This document shows positions 10,830-20,390 of a DNA stretch of 64,000 nucleotides, one piece after another (within the stretch, counting starts at the first letter, position 1; each line of letters opens with the position of its first letter). Origin of the DNA: Corydoras sp. C115 (lineage: Eukaryota; Chordata; Actinopteri; Siluriformes; Callichthyidae); assembly GCA_019802505.1 (NCBI GenBank), contig JAFMOC010000105.1, forward strand, positions 800,001 through 864,000, given 5' to 3'. Both the position numbers and the translations under genes were made by a program. The notes below the pieces were generated by a model. It made no database searches and had not been told where the DNA came from. It saw nothing but the letters and a program-made list of their open reading frames with translations.

Positions 10830-11010
10830 CTAGGGCAGGGCACCTAACCCCAATTGCTCCCTGGGTGCCGGGTACAGGGCTGCCCACTGCTCCAGGCACA
10901 TGTGCTCAATTCACATATATATGTGTGTGCGTTCTGCACGGATGGGTTAAATAAGGATGATAAATTCCTCTGTGTGTAAGTACTGTAGGCAAAATAGACC
11001 ACTTTATTTA
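10830..11010 (+). mobile_element. Interspersed repeat of the CTAACCC..CACGGATGGGT family
   Basis: Landmarks are CACCTAACCCCAATTGCTCC, GGGCTGCCCACTGCTCC, GGCACATGTG, TGCACGGATGGGTTAAAT and ATTCCTCTGTGTGTAAGTAC. It is the same family as 36239-36410 (opposite strand) and 58635-58895. It is probably an old SINE, but no clear pol III boxes survive in this piece. Confidence 0.65.
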
Positions 11011-11061
11011 TCTTTAAACTCAATTTTGTTTGTCCCCTTTAATCTGATATTCCGTGATGCT

Positions 11062-11410
11062 CAGCACCCCCACAGATCAGGTATTATTTAGTTGGTGACT
11101 GATGGTACGAGTGGATCAGGGACCTTTATGTTCAGATTGGTGTACTGTTCTCTGACCAGCAGCATTGCTGTGTCTGATCCACTCACACTGTACCAGCACA
11201 ACACACACTTACACACCACCACCATGTTAGTATCGCTGCAGTACTGAGAATCATCCACCACCCTAATACCTCCTCTAGGGGGCCCTGATCATCAGCGAAC
11301 AGAGTAAAGGCGACTAACAAAGAAAGTAGAGTAACAGACAGACTATAGAATGTTATTGGAGAACTACAAAGTCCATCTATATGATCAGTGGAAATGATAA
11401 AACACACAGT
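11062..11410 (-). mobile_element. Diverged relative of the Tc1-type MITE
   Basis: It shares CAGATCAGGTATTATTTAGT, AGTACTGAGAATCATCCACC, ATCAGCGAACAGAGTAAAG and ACTACAAAGTCCATCTATAT with the family. It differs in the middle, with GTGTCTGATCCACTCACACT and a CACCACCACC run. Terminal repeats are absent. Confidence 0.55.
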
Positions 11411-11559
11411 GAGTGTTTAAAACTGAGGAGGCAGACCTCATACAATGTCTTGTGAATGTAGATTAGAATGAAGATGAAATTTAAATGAATTTAAATGTGT
11501 TTACATGATTAATCAGTGGATTTGCTTGAATTCTCTTTATAATTAAAATGAGTGTTCCA

Positions 11560-12003
11560 GCACTTCATGCTTGATGATGATGATAACTTAAAAGTCTTTT
11601 ATTCTTATTTTACGCTGGGTAACACCATTATGGTATTGCTCTATCTTTCTGCACAACAAAGGTGGAATTAGTGATACTCTTACACTCTGAGAAGCTCTTT
11701 TTATACCCAATCATGTTGTCAATTGACCTAATTAGTGTTAATTGGTCTTCCAGCTGTTCGTTACATGCTCAATTTCCTTTTTCCAGCCATTTATTGCAAC
11801 TTGTCCCAACTTTTTTGGGATTTGTTGACACTGTGAAATTTTGATTCCACATATTTCTCCTTTAAAGTGTTACATTTACTCAGATTAAACTTTTGTATGT
11901 TCTATTACGAATAAAATATTGACATTTGCCATATCAACATCATTGCATTCAGTTTTTCTTCACAATTTGTTTAGTGTCCCATCTTTTTTGGTATCCGTTG
12001 TAT
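11560..12003 (+). mobile_element. Probable old DNA-transposon-like fish repeat
   Basis: The sequence includes TTTTTATACCCAATCATGTT, AACTTGTCCCAACTTTTTTG and a second GTGTCCCATCTTTTTTGGTA at its right edge. I recognise this layout from a widespread teleost non-coding repeat but cannot name the family with confidence. No intact frame. Confidence 0.45.
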
Positions 12004-12839
12004 TTTTTTTCTTTAAAACCAAGAGTGTAGGACTCACCGACCTGACATCCTCCACAAACCTGAGCAGTGTTTCATCTTTAAGAAAGAAGCCAAACGCAGC
12101 TCAAGGAAAGCAGAATGAGAAATGAACACCGTGCAGCATCTAGAGACTCGATTACAATAAACCCCGCACTGCGGGACGAATGATTGCTTACGAGGAGAAG
12201 CCAAGCTAGTGGCCTTGCAAACCTCAATATATCACCATTAATACATAGACCCAGGCTTTGTGAGGCTTGGCCATTCCGGTGTAGTGTGACAGAATGCTTG
12301 GCAAAGCTACAAACAAAGTCCGGGTCTGGCTTACTACCTCTCGTTTCTCCATCCATTCTCTCATACGTCTCATCCTAAAACTTTGCATATCAAATCCCTC
12401 AAATCTAACTCGGTTGTAACAGGATCTGTGTATTAAAGTTAGTAGTGCCTCCACAAATGGAGACGCAGAAAGAATTATGGAAGAGATCAAAAAGCTGAGT
12501 GTATTCCCAAAATCAGCTTTAAAGGCTGTTCGTCTTTTTATTATCCACCAGTGGATCAGAGTCTGAGGTTCTGGTTTCAGGGACTAAAAATTTGTAAGCA
12601 TTTGGACCACATTCATTTTGTATAGCTAGGAGGAAGTGCACTTTTTGGTGTGTCCGCACTGCAATAGCTCATGGGATAATATTATTATAAATTTATGATA
12701 TATGTGCTGAATGGTATTTAAATGTTTTGTCCACCGTTGGCCGTCTGCACACGATAAACTCATCCATCTGGTAATGGTGAGTGAATTAGGTCCCTGGGTG
12801 TAGTTTCGTCTTCTCATTGCCCTAAAGGTGGAGAGGAGT
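12004..12839. other. Intergenic, no gene seen
   Basis: Several overlapping 60-90 codon frames on both strands (12078-12490) show no recognisable domain and no splice context. Confidence 0.35.
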
Positions 12840-13220
12840 TCCGGTTGTAGGAAGGCATGTGTCGGTGTGTGTAGAGGTGAACGTCCTCTAGCAGCTGCTG
12901 ACCCTCACCTTACAAACACACACACGGACGCTGATTCGAGTCTGGTTTCTATTTGGATGTCAGGAGGGCGTGCTGCGCTACTCATACCCGACGGCTGAAC
13001 GTGTCAGAGCTGTGACACACACACCTTCCCAATTTGGCCTAAATGAAGCCTGACCATTAGGGCCAAACCTTGAAGAACCATGCTGCCACTCCGCGGACCA
13101 TCGATCTTCATCAGGGGCTCGGTCGTGCTATTAGCCCAAGAGCCCAACGTTCACATGACTGTTATGAGCTTAACACCTCCAGTAATAACCTCGCTTTCAC
13201 ATCCGTGGGAACAATGCTTA
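12840..13220. other. GC-richer single-copy block
   Basis: More CpG-containing than its surroundings (GTGCTGCGCTACTCATACCC, CACTCCGCGGACCATCGATC) and free of recognised repeats. It is a candidate conserved non-coding element on base composition alone. Confidence 0.3.
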
Positions 13221-13485
13221 GAAACCTTTAAATAAATATTTAATGGTACATCCTTGTACATCGAACCCGGTTTATTACTTTATTCTTGAAAAATCATGAT
13301 TTATTTGTATTTGAATGTCTATGCATCTTGTAACTAATTATTTGTAGTTGTACAGACTGTAGGCCATCTGTTTCTTTGTAAATGCCCTTGGTCCTCTTTG
13401 AATGTTTATACCTAAACACTTTCAAAAAGTACTTTATTTTTTTATTAATAAAAAGAAAACTGCATTTATAGATATTTTTTTTGCA
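13221..13485. other. Intergenic, AT-rich, no gene seen
   Basis: No repeat family or exon recognised. Confidence 0.35.
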
Positions 13486-13547
13486 GCACTGGAACCCCCA
13501 ACGACCCTAATAGAGGATAAAGCGGAAGATAAGGGATGGATGGATGA
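13486..13547 (+). mobile_element. V-SINE 3' tail fragment
   Basis: Only the last about 60 bp survive: ACGACCCTAATAGAGGATAA, GCGGAAGATAAGGGATGG and the GGAT tail. Confidence 0.75.
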
Positions 13548-13639
13548 AGGTTAATCTGTTTAATCTTTGCATCTTTTAGATCTGCAGCTTTTAAATTGCA
13601 TAGATGGTACACACTTTCATTTGAACACAATAGAAGTAT

Positions 13640-14405
13640 CTTATTTTGTATTTATTAGTCCTCTGATGGTGCGGCACGGTGGCTTAGTGGTTAGCACGTT
13701 CGCCTCTCAGCGCTAGGGATTCCCGGTTCGAATCCCCGTCTGGGTGGAGTTTCCATGTTCTCCCCGTGTCCACGTGGGTTCTCCGGTTTCCTCCCATAGT
13801 CCAAAAACATGGATCAAGTCAATTAAGTTCTCTAAATTCCCCCATATAGAGTGTGTATGTGTTAGTGAGTGTGTGCCCAGTGATAGACTGGCACCCTGTC
13901 CTGGGCGTATCTGCTCAGCTCCCGAAACGTTCTCCCCTGGATGGGCATGGGGAACCCCCCCGCGACCCTATTATAGGATAAAGTGGAAGATAATGGATGG
14001 ATGGATGTATAGTCCCCTGATGGTTCTATGTTCTCTATTGGTAAGGAGCATCACAGAACAGGTATCATTGGGGTGGTGGATTGTTTATTGTCAGTGATGT
14101 GGTGAGGGGGTGTTAGAGCAGCAGTGCTGCTGTAGTTTCATTTAAACGCCTCAGTGACACTGCTGGGATAGGAATAATGCATCCACCAAATAATCCCTGC
14201 TCTGTGGTTCTACTATTGGCGTCCTGACCATTAGAGAACAGAGTACACAGTATGTGCTGTAGAACACAAACAGATGGACAGTCAGAAGACAGTCTGGAAT
14301 CGGAGAACTACATCATAGAAGTCCATCTTTACAGTAAGTGGAACTGAGAAAATGGAGAATAAGGGGAGCAGAAAGGGGGCGTGTCCACACTTTTGACCGG
14401 TACTG
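13640..14405 (+). mobile_element. Tc1-type MITE split by a V-SINE
   Basis: The outer element resumes at 14010 with TAGTCCCCTGATGGTTCTAT. It shows the landmarks GTGACACTGCTGGGATAGGA, CATTAGAGAACAGAGTACAC and CAGATGGACAGTCAG, and ends in the terminal repeat TTTTGACCGGTACTG followed by TA. The left part before the SINE is short (from about 13640), and the left terminal repeat is missing. Confidence 0.75.
13671..14009 (+). mobile_element. Full-length V-SINE nested in the MITE
   Basis: Complete from GCGGCACGGTGGCTTAGTGG to the (GGAT)n tail. It is flanked by a 15-bp TSD, TAGTCCTCTGATGGT (13656-13670) and TAGTCCCCTGATGGT (14010-14024), with one mismatch. Both TSD copies are MITE sequence, so the SINE arrived after the MITE. 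Confidence 0.93.
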
Positions 14406-15034
14406 TATACTTATATATATCATGGTGTATACAAGTTCCTTTTTTAAAACAGTTCCATGGGGAATTCTGTATCAAGGCTAAATGTATGTGGAACCGCTGT
14501 TAGGGTTTGAACTAAGCCCTTTAGTTCCAGTAAAAGATCATTTCAATTTGACCAGCATATAAAATTGCTGTCGACAATTATATGCTTCCTGCATTGTGGT
14601 AACGTTTTGGGGAAAACTCCTATTTCAGGCTGTTGTTGCTGGCATTGTGGGTCAATCACATTTGCTGCATTTCGTCTCTTATACTTGATTACAAATTCTA
14701 GACACAGAACATTTATCCAAGTGGATCTGCTTCTGGCTTTGAGTCCAAGTCCCATCAACATCTCTGCCTATGTACGGTATTCTCAAATTAAACTGCACGC
14801 AGAATTTCACTTTACCTGGCCACTCCAAAATAAAGCTCCAGTAATGAAAAGAATACACAATTATTATGAGGGCTTACTCCAAAGTCTGGATACGTCATGT
14901 TTTCTAATTTTAACTTATTTCAGTAGCAGCAGCAGGTTGAGCTTTTGGCAAAACCTTGTTCAGATGAACATGCTCATAGCACAAATCCAAATCGAGTCCA
15001 ATATTTAAGAGCAAGCACAGAAAAACAGCTTAAT
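14406..15034. other. Intergenic, with an unexplained 147-codon frame
   Basis: A + frame at 14565-15008 is the longest outside repeats. It has no recognisable domain and no upstream or downstream signals, and I do not call it a gene. Confidence 0.35.
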
Positions 15035-15356
15035 TTATCCATCTATTAACTTCCGCTAATTTTATACTGGGCCATGACGAGGTTCTTCCTGCCCATTTAG
15101 GGGAGAAAGTGTCGGCCACTGGGCAGATACACGCGGGGCAGGATGGCAATTTATCACTAGAGACACAATCCTTTACACAAAAAGACAAATACACTATATA
15201 GTGACAATTAAAACAACAAATGTACTTTTTTTGGACCGTGGGAGGAAATCTACGCAGACATGGAAAGAACATGAAAACGCCACCAGGAACAGGATTCAAA
15301 CCTGGAGCCCCAGCGCTGAGAGGTGAACATGCTAACCACTAAGCCACTGTGCCACA
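15035..15356 (-). mobile_element. Diverged V-SINE
   Basis: The tail complement begins near 15035 (CATCTATTAACTTCCGCT) and the head ends ACCACTAAGCCACTGTGCCA at about 15355. Substitutions are numerous, implying an old insertion. Confidence 0.85.
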
Positions 15357-15486
15357 ACGAAATAATTAATTAAGAGCAATAACAAAAACAAACTATAAAG
15401 ATGTCCTTGAAACTGCTGAAAAAAAGGTTTGAAGTTAGTAGTACGAAAAATGGTTTTAAAAATATTCGGAAAATATTGGAATTGTC

Positions 15487-15792
15487 ACGGTGGCCTCTCA
15501 GCATTAGGGATTCCCAGTTCAAATCCCAATCTGGGTGGAGTTTCCATGTTCTCCCCGTGTCCGCGTGGGTTTCCTCCGGGTTCTTCGGTTTTCTCCCACT
15601 GTCCAAAAATATGGATCAAGTCAATTGAGTTCTCCAAATTGCACTTTACAGTTTGTGTGTGAGTGTGTGCTCAGCGATAGATTAGCGTCCTGTCCTGGGT
15701 ATCTGCCCAGCACCTGAAACGTTCGCCCCCGGATGGGCATAGGGAATCTCCCCGTGACCCTAATATAGGATAAAGTGGAAGATAATGGATGG
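15487..15792 (+). mobile_element. V-SINE lacking box A, with perfect TSD
   Basis: The head reads CACGGTGGCCTCTCAGCATT, so the roughly 20 bp carrying box A (TTAGTGGTTAGCACGTTCGC in siblings) are missing. Box B is altered to AGTTCAAATCC. The rest, including the (GGAT) tail, is intact. A perfect 14-bp TSD, ATATTGGAATTGTC, flanks it at 15473-15486 and 15793-15806. Confidence 0.92.
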
Positions 15793-15856
15793 ATATTGGA
15801 ATTGTCCATCTCTTTACAGTTTGCATCTTTTAAAATATCTATGTCAACAATAACGC

Positions 15857-16199
15857 AGGGCGGCACGGTGGCTTAGTGGTTAGCACATTAGCCTCTCACC
15901 GCTAGGGGTTCCCGGTTCGAATCCCCATCTGGGAGGAGTTTCCATGTTCTCCCCGTGTCTGCGTGGGTTTTCTCCGAGTTCTCCGGTTTCCTCCCACAGT
16001 CCAAAAACATGGATCAAGTCAATTGAATTCTCTATAGAGTGTGTTTTTGTGAGTGATTGTGTGCCCAGCGATGGATTGGCGCCCTGTCCTGGGTCTGTCT
16101 GCCCAGCGCCTGAAACGTTCTCCCCTGGATGGGCATGGGGAACCCCAGCGCGACCCTAATAGAGGATAAAGCGGGAGATAATGAATGAATGAAAGAATG
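15857..16199 (+). mobile_element. Full-length V-SINE
   Basis: It runs from GGGCGGCACGGTGGCTTAGT to a (GAAT)n tail, with an 11-bp TSD AACAATAACGC at 15846-15856 and 16200-16210. It lies only 65 bp downstream of the preceding SINE in the same orientation. A short segment (CATAGAGT..) is shortened relative to siblings. Confidence 0.92.
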
Positions 16200-16210
16200 A
16201 ACAATAACGC

Positions 16211-16744
16211 TTTGCTCAGATCAAGCTGTCTGTCAACGCTGAGTGAATGAAAAAATATGCAACACAAGGCAAAAACTGAAACTATGAGCATAAAAAAGTG
16301 AAAAGAGCACCAGCAAAGTCAGCATAGCCTGCAAAAAAGATGATGGCTTACACATCAAACAGAACTGAGACCTAGACTCCAAGCAGTTGAGGATTAGTGA
16401 TGGAGGCATACAAACACAATTAACAAGCATCAGGGAATTTACTGAGAACCAGCACAAATGAGTGAGAGATAGAACAGAGGCTTAATCATGGAAGCCATGC
16501 AGAGCATGATTAAAGGGAATGAGGAACAGGTGATCAGAATTCAGGTGAAACACAGCGACTACACTTAGATAAAGCATTCAAACCAGGAGACAGAAAGCAA
16601 AGGGGAGAGGTGTTTTCAACCTGCAGGAGTGTCGAGGTAAGCAAGATCTTATGAGTGCTTGATCGTATGTGGGTGACATTGGGAGAATCATGCACATGAA
16701 ATTGTTAAATGATCATGATTGATTTACATTTAGTCATTTAGCAA
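16211..16744. other. Intergenic, no gene seen
   Basis: No recognised repeat or exon before the flanking direct repeat at 16745. Confidence 0.35.
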
Positions 16745-16840
16745 ATGCTTTTGAAAACAAGTTACACTGAAATCATTATCCGATCCCACATTTAATTATT
16801 ATAAATATTATTTTGATTTCATTTTATTTTTTATATTTTA
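16745..16840 (+). repeat. Left copy of a direct repeat flanking a SINE composite
   Basis: ATGCTTTTGAAAAC, ATCATTATCCGATC and TTTAATTATTATAAATATTA recur at 17543-17650. The segment just before (CATTTAGTCATTTAGCAAAT) resembles the fish LINE 3' tail. Confidence 0.75.
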
Positions 16841-16942
16841 ATCCAGTTGCGGGCAGTTCCCCATGCCCATCCAGTGGATTACGTTTCGGGCGCTGGGCAG
16901 ATACACCAGGACAGGGTGCCAATCCATTTCTGGGCATACACT

Positions 16943-16979
<37 letters not shown>

Positions 16980-17160
16980 GGCAATTTAGAGCAGCAAATT
17001 CACCTTGAATCCATGACTGTGGAAGGAAACCAGAGAACCCTGAAAAAACCTATATGGGCACGGGAAGAACATCTCTGTGTTCTCCAGTTTCGTCCCGCAG
17101 TCCAAAAACAAGGATTAAAGGTGTTCTATCAATTGTAATTGGCTGGTCTAAATTGCCCAT
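16841..17160. mobile_element. Head-to-head composite V-SINE repeat, left part
   Basis: A minus-oriented V-SINE segment (about 16841-17070) contains diagnostic GTGGATTACGTTTCGGGCG and GATACACCAGGACAGGGTGC, plus a (CA)n run at 16949-16976. It joins abruptly to a plus-oriented central-domain segment (from about 17073) reading CAGTCCAAAAACAAGGATTA. The same junction architecture is found at 19190-19687. The plus part continues after the inserted SINE at 17518. Confidence 0.7.
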
Positions 17161-17505
17161 GGTGGCACGGTGGCTTAGTGGTTAGCACGTTCGCCTCTCA
17201 GCGCTAGGGATTCCCGGTTCGAATCCCCATCTGGGTGGAGTTTCCATGTTCTCCCCGTGTCCGCGTGGGTTTCCTCCGGGTTCTCCGGTTTCCTCCCACA
17301 GTCCAAAAACATGGATCAAGTTAATTGAGTTCTCTAAATTGCCCCATATAGAGTGTGTCTGTGTGTGAGTGTGTACCCAGCGATGGATTGGCGCCCTGTC
17401 CTGGGTGTATCTGCCCAGCGCCTGAGACTTTATCCCCTGGATGGGCATGGGGAACCCCACCGCGACCCTAATAGAGGATAAAGCGGGAGATAATGAATGA
17501 ATGAA
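17161..17505 (+). mobile_element. Full-length V-SINE nested in the composite repeat
   Basis: A clean copy of about 345 bp with good box A and box B. It ends in a (GAAT)n tail. A 12-bp TSD, TAAATTGCCCAT, lies at 17149-17160 and 17506-17517; this is itself V-SINE central sequence of the composite, which is therefore older. Confidence 0.94.
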
Positions 17506-17517
17506 TAAATTGCCCAT

Positions 17518-17655
17518 ATTGTGTTTGTGTGTGCCCAGTGAAAATGCTTTTGAAAACCATTTTTCCATCTTTTGAATGTAAAACCATCATTATCCGATCA
17601 CACCTTTAATTATTATAAATATTATTTTTATTTATTTCATTTTATTTTTTAGATA
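17518..17655 (+). repeat. Right end of composite plus right direct-repeat copy
   Basis: ATTGTGTTTGTGTGTGCCCA completes the interrupted composite. From 17543 the sequence repeats 16745-16840, ending CATTTTATTTTTTA. Confidence 0.7.
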
Positions 17656-17766
17656 ACAGGTGTTTGTGAATAAGATGTGTTTGATTGGTAACACTGTAAC
17701 ATCAGCTGGTTCAGACTTCTCTTCTCTTGTTCTTTTGGTTGCTGAAGGACTTTATTTAAATGTACA

Positions 17767-18102
17767 ACATGGTGGTGTTGTGGTGAGCACGTCCACGTCT
17801 TAGCATTGAGGATTCAGGTTTGAATCCCAATATGTGTGGAGTAGTTTCCATGTTCTCACCGTATCCACATGGGTTTTTTTTCCAGGTTCTCTGGCTTACT
17901 CCCACTCAAAACCATGGATTCAAGGTGAATTGGCTGCTCTATGTTGCTCCTATATAGTGTGTATGTAGTGAGTAGGTGAGTGTGTGCCTAGAAAAGGATT
18001 GGTGCCCTGTCCTGAGTGTATCTGCCCAGCATCCAAAATGTTCTCCCCTGCATTGGCATTGGGAACACCCCATGATCGTAGTGGAAAATAATGAGATAAG
18101 AT
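17767..18102 (+). mobile_element. Diverged V-SINE
   Basis: Head ATGGTGGTGTTGTGGTGAGC, box B-like GGTTTGAATCC, central domain and right half are readable, with many substitutions and a T-run near 17875. The end is near AATAATGAGATAAG. Confidence 0.8.
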
Positions 18103-19185
18103 CAGTATTTAGTTTGACTTATTTTGGCAGAGGTTTTCCAATTAACCCGCCAAACAAAAAAGTAGAGACAAATCCTCATAAACCGATACTGTAACTCTAA
18201 AAGTTACTTAAATAAAATAAATAGCTGAAATGTCTTCACTTTAGAGCTTACAGTGTGTCCACATTCATCTCCTGTGGTTAGTTCTGTTTAGGGTTGGGCA
18301 GGGGACGAATGAATGACATTAGCACCAGTGCAGCTTCAGACCTAAACCACATTAAAGCCCGCTGCCCACTACTGACCATAAAATATCCAGGCCCACCAAG
18401 ACGGGCAGCTTCTGGTTGCTCCAGCGTGCTTCGCTCATGAGAAACTCTTTATGCAATAAAATAAAAAAATGTACATTTAAATGCAAAACTATAAAAATGT
18501 ATTTTTAGTCAAATCCTGAGTGCATATAGTAAAAAAAAAGAGTTTGGAAAACAGTTTAGAAAAGAGCTTAAATAAGAAAAACGTAGTCAAGCTCAGCTTT
18601 CCCGAAGGAAGGCCCCTGCTCCATCGTCAGGTGGTTCAGTGCTCATGCATGTGGGACGTGAAGTTTGAACAGTCACAGAGGACATGGCCTGGCCCCAGGG
18701 CACACAGATGGGTGAACACACTGTTTTAGGGGATGAAGGAGAATTTCCTCTCTTTACTTCCTTCCCCTGAACAAAAGTAGAGACAGTAGTTTTTTTTTTG
18801 TATTTTTTTTTTAATTGTGATGCAACACAATGTGAAACTCAAAGGTGTTATTACCTAATTTGCAAGAGGAAGGGTGCTCGTTCATTTCTATTTATCTGGA
18901 GGGTTGGAGTAATTATGGGGTTCGTTGTTAAAGGGGCTCGAGGGGTGTTCTACTTTACTGTGACACTGTATCTGATTTTCTATGCCCTTTAGTTTGAATA
19001 CCCTTTAAACACACTGATGATGTAACATAACATGAGCTTTACAATAAAACATTCATACGATTTTCTCAATACTTTGAAAACCAGCTATCTGTGCATTGTG
19101 TTCTCTCTACCAAACATTATACTTCAAATATTATACTATACTTTTTGTATAGAAAACCTCTTATTATATTATCTTCTATATAATC
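18103..19185. other. Intergenic, no gene seen
   Basis: Unique-looking DNA with T-rich runs near 18790-18815. Confidence 0.35.
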
Positions 19186-19189
19186 CTAT

Positions 19190-19687
19190 ACTAGGGCTTA
19201 CGGTCGCGGGCGGTTCCCTATGCCCATCCAGTAGGTTACGTTTCGGGCACTGCGCAGATACACCAGGACAGGGTTCCAATCCATCAATGGACATACATTA
19301 AATTACACAGATACAAAAACATACAGGGTGATTAAGAGCAGCTAATTCACCTTAAGAGCAGCCAATTCACCTTGTTTGTGGACTGTGGAAGGAAACCAAG
19401 AACCCAAAGAAAACCCACACGGACATGGGGAGAACATGGAAATGTGTCCTCCCACAGTCCAAAAACAAGGATTAAACATGTTCTCTGAATTGTAAGTCAC
19501 TTTGAATAAAAGCATCTGGGAAATGTAATTGTCTGCTTTAAATTGCCCATGTTGTTTGTGGGTGTACCCAGTGATAGATTGGCGCTGGGTGAATTTGCCA
19601 AGCACCCAAAACATTTGTCGCTGGATGGGTGTGGGGAACCCTCCAGCATCCCTAGTTTAGAATTAAGAGGAAGATGATGGATGGATG
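19190..19687. mobile_element. Second head-to-head composite V-SINE repeat
   Basis: The minus part (about 19190-19445) carries AGTAGGTTACGTTTCGGGC, GATACACCAGGACAGGGTTC and CATACATTAAATTACACA. It joins a plus part beginning TCCTCCCACAGTCCAAAAAC, then AAGGATTAAACATGTTCTCT. These variants match 16841-17160, so both descend from one rearranged ancestor. This copy also has a LINE-tail-like insert (GTAAGTCACTTTGAATAAAA). The plus part ends in GGAT repeats. Confidence 0.72.
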
Positions 19688-20034
19688 GGCGGCATGATGG
19701 CTTACTGGTTAGCACGTTCTCCTCTCAGCGATAGGGTTTCCCGGTTCGAATCCCAATCTGGGTGGCGTTTTCATGTTCTCCCCGCATCTGCGTGGGTTTC
19801 TTCAGAGTTCTCCAGTTTCCTCCCACAGTCCAAAAACATGGATCAAGGTCAATTGAATTCTCCAAATTGCACCATATAGAGTGTGGGTGGGTGTGTGTGT
19901 GTGTGCCCAGCGATAGATTGGCGGCCTGTCCTGGGTGTATCTGCCCAATAACCGAAACGTTCTCCCCTGGACGAGCATGGGGAACCCCCTTGCAACCCTA
20001 GTAGAGGATAAAGTGGAAGATAATTGATGAAAGA
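19688..20034 (+). mobile_element. Full-length V-SINE
   Basis: It begins directly where the composite's tail ends (GGGCGGCATGATGGCTTACT) and runs to GATAATTGATGAAAG. Both pol III boxes are recognisable. Insertion into the GGAT-rich tail of the composite makes the TSD ambiguous. Confidence 0.88.
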
Positions 20035-20139
20035 TGTGAAACATTTTGCATGATGAACATGACCTTTGGTAGAACCTGTTTTCTAGGCAGTCTGGAACAA
20101 AACTGTTACTTGTAGTGTTATTCCTTAAATAGTTTTTGT

Positions 20140-20390
20140 TTGTTTGACTGCCGTCTCGTGATTATTAGTGATTTTTTGCATCTGTGTTTGCCCGGCATGT
20201 GTCCCTTTTGTGTATTTAAACCCCACTTCTTCTCTGTGTGAACCGCTTGATCGTCGTTGTCGTCCATTGTCTAGGCGTGTGTATTTTGTTTGCACAGAGT
20301 TTCATGTTCAGTAAACCCATCCTCACTCCCTGACCCGCCTGTGTGAGGCTCTTTATCTACATCATGGCGGAGGCTGGACACGACACTATA
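20140..20390 (+). mobile_element. Possible solo LTR or LTR-like fragment
   Basis: The stretch has a promoter-like TGTATTTAAACCCC, a downstream CAGTAAACCCATCC and an ending GGACACGACA. The layout resembles fish retrotransposon LTRs. I see no primer-binding site, polypurine tract or clear TSD, so the class is uncertain. Confidence 0.3.

Noticed and set aside
12078..12490. Overlapping frames on both strands as a small gene
   Set aside because: No recognisable domain, no splice or poly(A) signals, and mutually overlapping frames suggest composition.
14565..15008. 147-codon open frame
   Set aside because: No domain, no splice sites, no poly(A) signal in suitable place; composition is AT-rich and unremarkable.
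17161..17240. tRNA gene
   Set aside because: Box A and box B are present, but the rest does not fold as a tRNA and is followed by a V-SINE body; it is a SINE head.
17182..17568. 128-codon minus frame
   Set aside because: It lies almost wholly within a V-SINE read antisense; similar frames recur at every well-preserved copy (for example 1539-1877, 8169-8492, 43553-43924).
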